A stretch of DNA of 60,091 bases from Nostoc sp. JL34 (lineage in GTDB: Bacteria > Cyanobacteriota > Cyanobacteriia > Cyanobacteriales > Nostocaceae), in contig NZ_JABXKQ010000023.1 in NCBI RefSeq assembly GCF_017114945.1, positions 1 to 60,091 of the forward strand, given 5' to 3'. The translations under genes were made by a program, and so were the position numbers. The notes beneath the pieces are model-generated. The model had not been told where the DNA came from. It searched no databases and saw nothing but the letters and a program-made list of their open reading frames with translations. Each line of letters begins with the position of its first letter. Position 1 is the stretch's first letter. Shown piece by piece: positions 54,190-60,091 of the stretch.

Positions 54190-55038
54190 TTACAACCATT
54201 CGACTAGCGAGTGATTTCTAAGCGTAGTGTCAATTAAGAATATAGGGGGAATAAGGTTCCCTAGTGAGATGTAAGCATATCTAAATCGCAGTACGGCTAC
54301 TGGTCTATAACGTCTGTTATTTGTCGGTTTACCGAGAATAGTTGTTTTGCCGGCAGTTGCTGTAGTTGTACTTGGCTTATCTGGATCGTTTAAAACGATA
54401 TGGGATTCTCCCTTAAAAGGTGCATCAATTGCGTTGCACATCTTTGAATATATATTTTCTGCATCAGTCTTAGAATTTACTAGAATATAATTTCCTTTTG
54501 GAAAACCGTTATCTGGATCTGTATAGGATGCAGATTTATTGCCACAGCTATAAGTAATACCTTTTTTAGAATCTAAAAATAAGGTTTTTATCTCATTTCC
54601 GATTGCCACCATGTCTGCTTTGGTAATAGCAGGTTTTATCCCTCCGCTTGAGCATGAGAAATTCATTAACCTGCAACTTTTCTCATGTTCAATCAATGGC
54701 TCATCTGTTGGTTGTGCAGCTCCATCTTGGGAGAAATACAAAAATAGTTGAGGATGACCAGCAACAGGGGGAGCGGTATCAAATTTTGAGCCATAAACTA
54801 CAGCTAAATTTTTTCTGCTATAGCCGATTACATTAAAGAATAAATTGTGACGGATATTCATTATCGCGTCATTATCGTCATCTGTAATTCGGCACGCTAA
54901 TTTTAGTGATGGTCTTGTCCCCGACAAATCACCATTACCTTCTACATCTCTAAAATATCTATCTACCCGTCGATTAAATTCAGTTTTATAAGTCTGCTGG
55001 AGGTGTTCAACTGGATTAAAATTATCTGGCAAGTCCAT
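54190..55038 (-). CDS. Hypothetical protein of the accessory unit
   Basis: 282 residues. No signal peptide. Contains HLQQTYKTEFNRRVDRYFRD, MNIRHNLFFNVIGYSRKNLAVVY and VAVLRFRYAYISLGNL segments. Two Ser/Lys/Asp-rich loops with Cys (RLMNFSCSSGG, TYSCGNKSASYTD). Starts 3 bases after the collagen-like gene's stop, so it is in the same operon. Not recognised. Confidence 0.65.
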   Translation of the reverse strand: MDLPDNFNPVEHLQQTYKTEFNRRVDRYFRDVEGNGDLSGTRPSLKLACRITDDDNDAIMNIRHNLFFNVIGYSRKNLAVVYGSKFDTAPPVAGHPQLFLYFSQDGAAQPTDEPLIEHEKSCRLMNFSCSSGGIKPAITKADMVAIGNEIKTLFLDSKKGITYSCGNKSASYTDPDNGFPKGNYILVNSKTDAENIYSKMCNAIDAPFKGESHIVLNDPDKPSTTTATAGKTTILGKPTNNRRYRPVAVLRFRYAYISLGNLIPPIFLIDTTLRNHSLVEWL

Positions 55039-55041
55039 AAA

Positions 55042-57408
55042 TTAATCTTCTCCATCAAACAAATCTGAGAAGTCAAAGTTAAATGGCTGAGAATTAGCTC
55101 TTGCAGCCGCAATTTCATCCTTCTTATCCTTATTCTCTTCAGTAGGTATGCCACTTTCTTTTGGACTGCCATCTGGATTTTTTTCACCTTTGATGGCTGA
55201 CTTAAATTCAGCGTTGGCACTATCAATCTGATTTTTGGCATCAACAATGCTGACAGGAACTTGCACCACAGCTTGTATAGTGTTAGCGCCAGCTTCGGCA
55301 TTATTCAAGAACGTGAAAAACTTATTGTGGAAATTGGGATTTGGATGAAACCATTCATAAGCTTTTTCTCCTAATACTCGCCACACCTTGAGAGCATTGC
55401 CGATTTTGGCTACATGACTACCGATAACTTCTAATCCGTTTATCAGAGTGCTTGTGGCATTTGTAATGGAGTTGAAAACGTTCGCCGATGCTTGATAAAT
55501 TCTATTGGCAAGCGCCCATTCTTGAGAAAGTTTTGTGTAATTATCTTCTCCGATAGCTTCTTGAATCAGGCTTGTTGTTGCCTTGCCGAGAATCGAATTA
55601 ATATCAAGTGGCGTTCCGTCGATTCCCTTAGGAAGCACTAATCCAAGTACGGTATTAATAATACTACCTAATGTCTGCCCCAAATTATTTGTAAGCATCA
55701 AAGCATTGTGCAAAGTAGTAGCAAAAGTTAGTACTTGCAAAGCTTTTTCTACATAAGTATTCTGAGCAATGCTAGTCATGAGCGAAGTTATCCCAGCAAA
55801 TCTAGCACTTGCAAAAGCTTGCAATCCACCAATCAAGCCCGTTGTCGTTGCATTTACATTGGCTCGTGTCTCCTGGTGTTGCTGTACTATCAATGCCTGT
55901 AATGCTGCCAAATCTGCTGGGTTCACGTCTTGTCCATCTCTCCCATTGATACCGTTTCTACCGTCGTTGCCATCTCTACCAGGTGCGCCAGGAGCGCCCT
56001 GTTGACCTGGCACATTGATTACAATCGTGTTGGCATTAACACCATCCCTACCAGGTGCGCCCGGAAATCCTCTTTCACCACGTTCGCCCTGCTTACCTGG
56101 AATTCCTTGCAGACCTCGTAGGCTTTTGATTCCTTGATACAAAGCAATTGCAGTCAGTGCTGTTCCCAACGCTATACCTGCTTTGTTCAAAGCAACACCT
56201 GCAACACGTTTTGCTTGTTCACCGATGCCCTGCGATTCCTGGGCTTTTTGATATGCATTCGATGCCTGCTGTTTTGCTGCCGCCGCCGATGTACTAGCCC
56301 TTTGCGCTTCCTTTGCCGCACCCACAGCAATTACCCCGGCTGTTGATGCCGATCCGAGGGCGTCACGACCGATGGATGCGGCATTGTCAGCGATTCCAAG
56401 TGCTTGCCGTGCTAAATATGTCGCATCTACTGCGATGCCATTGATCACATTTACCCTATTCTTTAACGCCAGTAAATTCCCAAGAATTCCGCTAACTTGA
56501 CCACCAAGAGACAACACCTGATTCTCTACCGCGTCAATCCGCGCCCCAAGGACTTCTAGCACCGCAAGCTGTTCAAGTAGCGTAAATATTGTTGCAACGA
56601 CGTTGAATAATTCAAGTACTCGACCCGCCCACTTTGCGGTAGTAGAAAGTGCTTCCTTGCTGATGCCAATAGCGTTAGCTGCTTTAACAACTGCGTCGCC
56701 AACAGCGCTTTCTAGTTTTCCGATCGCTCTACCAAAGCTATCGACTTTTGAACCGATACCGTTAACTATCCCGCGTAATCCACCAACCTCATTACTAGCG
56801 GCGGCAGCGTCACGAATTGCTTTTGCAGAATTTGCTACGGCTCCCGTTGCTTTACCGTCAGCAGTATTTGCTAGTCCTTGTGCAAGCTTTGACTCTCTAC
56901 TGGCAGTTTTAGCAATATCCTCTACATTGTTTAATTTTATTCGTGCTGCCTCTGCCTGAGCTTCTAATAGTTCAGCTTTTCTTGCTGCATTCCCTGCTTT
57001 GTCAAAAGCATTATTTGCAACCTTTGTCGATGTGCCAGCCGACGCACTTGCCGCCTCCGCAGCAGATGATGCTCTCGCAGCCTTTACGCTAGCTGCTAAA
57101 GCTTCTCTATTAGCTCTTAAGGCTTCCGCATTAGCGGCTTGGGCTGCACTTCCAGCAAATCCTGCTGATCGTTCGGCACTAAAAGCTTTCTCAAATGCTT
57201 GACGTGCCTTTTCTATACCGCTATCAATCTGTGGTTGTAACTTATTAGAAACTACCGCTATTCCGCCAACTACCGCGCTTGCAATTCCCGGCTCTAACGC
57301 GGCTTTTGTAGATGCAATAATCCTGTTTTCATCTACTCGCTGTATACTCGCAATCTCTGCCCTCAATAACGCTAATTCTCTTGCTAAACTTTCACAATCA
57401 TTTGCCAT
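55042..57408 (-). CDS. Large alanine-rich coiled-coil protein with collagen-like repeats
   Basis: 788 residues. Residues 1-260 are a long Ala/Lys/Glu helix-rich region (heptads such as AANAEALRANREALAASVKA). A hydrophobic stretch (about 268-290) is followed by more helix (KEAQRASTSAAAAKQQ) and a second hydrophobic segment before GLQG. Gly-X-Y triplets lie at about 432-456 and 467-493 (GERGERGFPGAPGRDG; GAPGAPGRDGNDGRNGINGR), then another helical domain and an acidic tail. This layout suggests a trimeric fibre or tape-measure-like structural protein. The start overlaps the previous gene by 11 bases. Confidence 0.75.
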   Translation of the reverse strand: MANDCESLARELALLRAEIASIQRVDENRIIASTKAALEPGIASAVVGGIAVVSNKLQPQIDSGIEKARQAFEKAFSAERSAGFAGSAAQAANAEALRANREALAASVKAARASSAAEAASASAGTSTKVANNAFDKAGNAARKAELLEAQAEAARIKLNNVEDIAKTASRESKLAQGLANTADGKATGAVANSAKAIRDAAAASNEVGGLRGIVNGIGSKVDSFGRAIGKLESAVGDAVVKAANAIGISKEALSTTAKWAGRVLELFNVVATIFTLLEQLAVLEVLGARIDAVENQVLSLGGQVSGILGNLLALKNRVNVINGIAVDATYLARQALGIADNAASIGRDALGSASTAGVIAVGAAKEAQRASTSAAAAKQQASNAYQKAQESQGIGEQAKRVAGVALNKAGIALGTALTAIALYQGIKSLRGLQGIPGKQGERGERGFPGAPGRDGVNANTIVINVPGQQGAPGAPGRDGNDGRNGINGRDGQDVNPADLAALQALIVQQHQETRANVNATTTGLIGGLQAFASARFAGITSLMTSIAQNTYVEKALQVLTFATTLHNALMLTNNLGQTLGSIINTVLGLVLPKGIDGTPLDINSILGKATTSLIQEAIGEDNYTKLSQEWALANRIYQASANVFNSITNATSTLINGLEVIGSHVAKIGNALKVWRVLGEKAYEWFHPNPNFHNKFFTFLNNAEAGANTIQAVVQVPVSIVDAKNQIDSANAEFKSAIKGEKNPDGSPKESGIPTEENKDKKDEIAAARANSQPFNFDFSDLFDGED

Positions 57409-57982
57409 TTACCCTCCTAAGTTGCTCTACCATCGCATGTAAGTTAGCTGTGGTCTTTTCACAATCATTGCAACAGTAGCCGGGGTAAGCATCCTGCTTG
57501 CATTCACAAGTACCTTCAGGACATCTCACTCTGATGCAATCGACTTTAAATGTTATCGGTGCGACTGCCACATCTTTGAATATCAACTCACCATCATGAG
57601 TGACTCTAATGATATTATCGGTAGATTTGTAATCCACCTTAAAGGTCATATCACCTGTGTTGTCACTGTAAGTTGAGTCAAATTCACTCTGTAACCTATT
57701 GCCAGTGATGACAGCGGTAGAAAGAATGTAAGTGCATGGTAATTCTGTACTGGGATTGTTACCAATTTGGCGAAACGTACCAGTGCAAGTTACACTCACA
57801 ATTTCGCCTGGGGCAAAGTGGTTTAGAGGTCTACCGCCATCAAAAAAGAAACTTTCTTTATTGATATCGCTGACATTTACATCTATTGGACAAGCATTTT
57901 TAAAAGTGACTTTCTTTTTGATATTTTCACCGTCAATGTAGGTGAGAAGCGCCGCTGTATCTTCAGTACTGCAATAGGACAT
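57398..57982 (-). CDS. Cys-rich structural-like protein of the accessory unit
   Basis: 194 residues from the ATG at 57982 (8 bases after the upstream stop). Most of it is beta-rich (VTFKNACPIDVNVSDI, VSVTCTGTFRQIGN, GDMTFKVDYKSTDNIIRVTHD), and the last 45 residues have seven Cys (CIRVRCPEGTCECK, YPGYCCNDCEK), resembling a disulfide or metal knot. Not recognised. Overlaps the next gene by 11 bases. Confidence 0.65.
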   Translation of the reverse strand: MSYCSTEDTAALLTYIDGENIKKKVTFKNACPIDVNVSDINKESFFFDGGRPLNHFAPGEIVSVTCTGTFRQIGNNPSTELPCTYILSTAVITGNRLQSEFDSTYSDNTGDMTFKVDYKSTDNIIRVTHDGELIFKDVAVAPITFKVDCIRVRCPEGTCECKQDAYPGYCCNDCEKTTANLHAMVEQLRRVNGK

Positions 57983-57990
57983 GTTGAGAG

Positions 57991-58608
57991 TTACCCTACT
58001 TTTGTTAACAGGACATCGGCATACACCTCTGGTACACCCGGATAACCCCAACCGACACCCATGTTACTAGCACCGTCGTAAGTGCCACCAGCTTGAAAGT
58101 ATTGAAATTGAATGTTTGTGATTCCTGTTAAAGTAAACACCGCTTTTAGTGGGATGAGATACATCAAATTGCCCCAATTGGTGTAAGTAAAGTATCCTCT
58201 CCCTAGCGTTAGTCCGTTTGTCACATCTTGTAATCTTGTCTTCAGTAATCCACAATCATAGAATTGACCAATAGCGTCACAGATGTAAGTGCCAGGAGGT
58301 AGCGTTATCGTATTGCTACTCAATATCACCTCACCCGTCTGGTCAATGTTTATCGTATTAAGAGGTCGTGGAGTCCATTGCGTTGACTGTTTCCCACCGC
58401 TTCCGCCGCCGCTACTTGCTGTGTGTTGTATATGGATGATTTGTGAACCAGAAGAAGCTTCTTCTATCGGTGCATAATTGGCGAGTAAATTTGCTTTTGA
58501 TATACGTCTTGTAATGCCATCCGCTTGTTGAATTGGTATTAGGTCGGTGTCATCTGGGATGAGTTTCTCACTCCCAAGCTGGGATATCTGTAAAGGATTG
58601 GGTGACAA
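57991..58608 (-). CDS. Tail-fibre-like protein of the accessory unit
   Basis: 205 residues from a TTG at 58608, overlapping the upstream gene by 41 bases. The start, ISQLGSEKLIPDDTDLIPIQ then RRISKANLLANY, is like the anchoring segment at the N-terminus of many phage tail-fibre or appendage proteins. A Gly/Ser linker (SSGGGSGG) leads to a beta-rich C-terminal domain reminiscent of C1q-like/fibre heads. Function inferred from pattern only. Confidence 0.65.
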   Translation of the reverse strand: MSPNPLQISQLGSEKLIPDDTDLIPIQQADGITRRISKANLLANYAPIEEASSGSQIIHIQHTASSGGGSGGKQSTQWTPRPLNTINIDQTGEVILSSNTITLPPGTYICDAIGQFYDCGLLKTRLQDVTNGLTLGRGYFTYTNWGNLMYLIPLKAVFTLTGITNIQFQYFQAGGTYDGASNMGVGWGYPGVPEVYADVLLTKVG

Positions 58609-58936
58609 TTGTGTTTACCTCTGCGAGATTTGTACCATCCGTGATGAAGTGTTTTCCATCCCAAATAAAAACGCTTAGGAATTCATAGATGGATGAATTT
58701 TCGTATCCGATTAACTCGCTGTTTTCTGTGATGATTGGATTCCCATGTTCATCGGACAAGTAGGCACCAAATAAGGTGGATGCCCTTAATAAAATTGCTG
58801 TCAATATTGACTCTGCACTATTGCTCAAAGCGGGAGTCAACCCATATAAATCTGACTTTTTTATAGTGAGAGTACTGGCATCTTGAGTAGCACTCTCACC
58901 AAACAAATCAGCCAGTGTGATTTGTATATATGACAT
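58568..58936 (-). CDS. Small paralogous protein 2 of the accessory unit
   Basis: 122 residues; ATG at 58936 overlaps the stop of the upstream paralogue (TAATG). Its first 45 residues match the upstream protein: ITLADLFGESATQDAST, TIKKSDLYGLT, SNSAESILTAILLRA. The C-terminal half differs. Family unknown. Confidence 0.65.
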   Translation of the reverse strand: MSYIQITLADLFGESATQDASTLTIKKSDLYGLTPALSNSAESILTAILLRASTLFGAYLSDEHGNPIITENSELIGYENSSIYEFLSVFIWDGKHFITDGTNLAEVNTIVTQSFTDIPAWE

Positions 58937-59262
58937 TAGTAATCATCTGGGTCAATTGCTAGCGACCCCGCAGGTTTTCGGAGTGACAATGTAATGTCAT
59001 CTTGCCTGTATTGGATATTATTACTCACCGTGTAAGAGGGGACAAAACCATCGGCGATCGTGATGGATTGGTCAGGATTGGATGTTTGGTTGTCAGCAGT
59101 GAGATTAACCTTGGCTTTTAACACTATTCCCACTAGCAGCGATTCTGCTGTATTACTGCTACTGGCTGTTAACCCTGGCATATTTGATTTCAGAAGAGTA
59201 ATGCTACTTGCGTCCTGTGTAGTGCCAGGGCCAAATACTTGCTCTAAAGTTAGTTCTGCCAT
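58936..59262 (-). CDS. Small paralogous protein 1, first gene of the accessory unit
   Basis: 108 residues. N-terminal block LTLEQVFGPGTTQDASS, TLLKSNMPGLT and SNTAESLLVGIVLKA is shared with the next gene, so the two arose by tandem duplication. The rest is beta-rich. The gene begins 220 bases from the divergent integrase. Not recognised. Confidence 0.65.
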   Translation of the reverse strand: MAELTLEQVFGPGTTQDASSITLLKSNMPGLTASSSNTAESLLVGIVLKAKVNLTADNQTSNPDQSITIADGFVPSYTVSNNIQYRQDDITLSLRKPAGSLAIDPDDY

Positions 59263-59424
59263 AAAAGCGGATTTTTATTGAAGTGAATAAATCCGTTGTA
59301 TGTGGTAGCCAAAATTATGTAAATATTCCACTTTTATGTAAAACAAGAACATTTACTGAAGACGTGTAAACCTTGCAGTGACTACGATTAACCCAGACTT
59401 AGCTAATAACTAAAAATAGAAATA

Positions 59425-59459
59425 TTCCGGTTTAACCATTAGGCAGGGTTAAACCGGAA
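59425..59459. promoter_or_regulatory. Perfect 13-bp inverted repeat before the integrase
   Basis: TTCCGGTTTAACC and GGTTAAACCGGAA are exact complements separated by 9 bases, ending 22 bases before the integrase ATG. It may be an operator, a recombination core or a terminator-type hairpin. Confidence 0.6.
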
Positions 59460-59481
59460 CAGTTAGAAGAGAACAGGTCGA

Positions 59482-60039
59482 ATGAAAAATGATAGAGAAG
59501 GACAAGCAGCTGTTCTGACTTATGCAGATTGCTCAAAAATCCGCACACAGATTCGGAGCCGCAAATACAAGTTGCTTTTTGATTTAGGTTGCTACACAGG
59601 TGAGCGTTGGGGTGCTTTAGTGCAGCTGCGAGTGTCCGATGTATACGCCGAAGATGGCACTCCAAGGGAGTATATCAATTTTCGAGCCAGAACGCGCAAG
59701 GCTAAACCCAACAGCAAGCGCAAGGCACAAGATAAAGCTTTACGCAAAAATCGACAAGTGCCAGTACATCCAGTTCTCAGGGAAATACTGCTTACATACA
59801 AGCCAGAATCAAGTTCTCTGTGGCTGTTTCCCGCTCGTGACGGAGATAAGCCCATTACCTTGAGGTGGGCAGATGCAATTTTACGCGCTGCCGTTGACAA
59901 AGCTGGGTTATCAGCCAAAGGAATTAGCACTCACAGCACCCGCCGGAGTTTCATCACCAATCTTGCGAACAAGGGTATCAACTTGGCGATGATCAAAAAA
60001 ATCACTGGCCATTCTGACTTAAAAGTGCTTTCGGCATAA
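59482..60039 (+). pseudogene. Short tyrosine recombinase/integrase, 3' truncated
   Basis: 185 residues, catalytic domain only, as in the small Nostoc integrase family. R42 (TGERWGALVQLR), H151-x-x-R154 (STHSTRRSFITNL) and H177 (ITGHSDL) of the active site are present, but the sequence then reads KVLSA-stop where homologues continue with RY and the nucleophilic Tyr. The last exon-like tail is therefore missing and the protein should be inactive. ATG at 59482. It is divergent from the nine-gene accessory unit and probably marks a mobile element. Confidence 0.75.
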
Positions 60040-60091
60040 GTAGGTGGGCGGAAAAATTTACAGCTATGTAACGAAAAGTTAAGTAGTAGAA
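60040..60091. other. Possible end of an inserted element
   Basis: The sequence just after the truncated integrase (GTAGGTGGGCGGAAAAATTT...) is not integrase-like in any frame. It may be the end of an insertion sequence that removed the 3' part; the window ends too soon to tell. Confidence 0.3.

Noticed and set aside
55769..57202. Several plus-strand ORFs opposite the collagen-like gene
   Set aside because: They are shadows produced by its Ala- and Gly-rich codons.
1..60091. tRNA, rRNA, tmRNA or riboswitch genes
   Set aside because: I saw no T-loop/anticodon patterns or recognised conserved RNA motifs; a covariance-model scan would be decisive.

Overview
The window looks like a chromosomal segment of a filamentous, heterocyst-type cyanobacterium (Nostoc/Anabaena group). 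The reasons are the many HIP1-type GCGATCGC octamers, the 7-nt and 21-nt short tandem repeats and GCGATGCC...-type palindromes between and inside genes, and typical cyanobacterial families (DUF2499/DUF3593 pair, kinase-WD40 protein, kinase/AAA/GAF/histidine-kinase giant, NB-ARC-TPR protein, Uma2 endonuclease). No rRNA, tRNA or CRISPR array was seen.

Layout. 1-5.6 kb: a membrane-anchored macro-domain protein cut by the left edge (type II Thoeris-like effector family), a cation diffusion facilitator, a small membrane protein, and a large STAND-type NB-ARC/TPR protein divergent from an 86-residue membrane protein. 5.7-13.8 kb: two Tat-type oxidoreductases and a DUF4142 lipoprotein, with 21-nt repeat arrays upstream of both oxidoreductases; then a flavin reductase, an XdhC/MobA-like pair for molybdenum-hydroxylase maturation without its hydroxylase, and a dienelactone hydrolase. 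13.8-21.3 kb: an N-acetylglucosamine-kinase-like protein, a 50-residue membrane protein and a 1812-residue signalling protein. 21.5-25.7 kb: a compact cassette of acyl-CoA dehydrogenase (apparently ATT start), PIG-L deacetylase and NodS-like methyltransferase with overlapping ends, facing a family 2 glycosyltransferase. 26-32.7 kb: a GH13 amylase-like enzyme, a decayed MFS gene, a kinase-WD40 protein and an intact MFS transporter.

33-51.6 kb is mostly housekeeping: hisA, DUF3593/DUF2499, csaB, pgeF, birA, an M23 peptidase, ribE, a DUF151 protein, an Fe-S aldo/keto reductase, an ABC exporter with an apparent A-tract frameshift at its start, a U32 peptidase with a repeat inserted in frame, and methyltransferases. 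An AT-rich 805-residue protein at 45.6-48.1 kb joins a PD-(D/E)XK-like nuclease domain to a P-loop NTPase and looks like a single-gene defence effector.

52.5-60 kb is accessory. Nine minus-strand genes, mostly overlapping or closely spaced, encode unrecognised, structural-looking proteins (tandem paralogues, a tail-fibre-like protein, a 788-residue alanine-rich collagen-like fibre, a membrane-anchored coiled coil). They face a short tyrosine integrase that ends before its catalytic tyrosine, with a perfect 13-bp inverted repeat in front of it. This unit, the nuclease-NTPase and the four-gene deacetylase cassette are the best candidates for undescribed systems.
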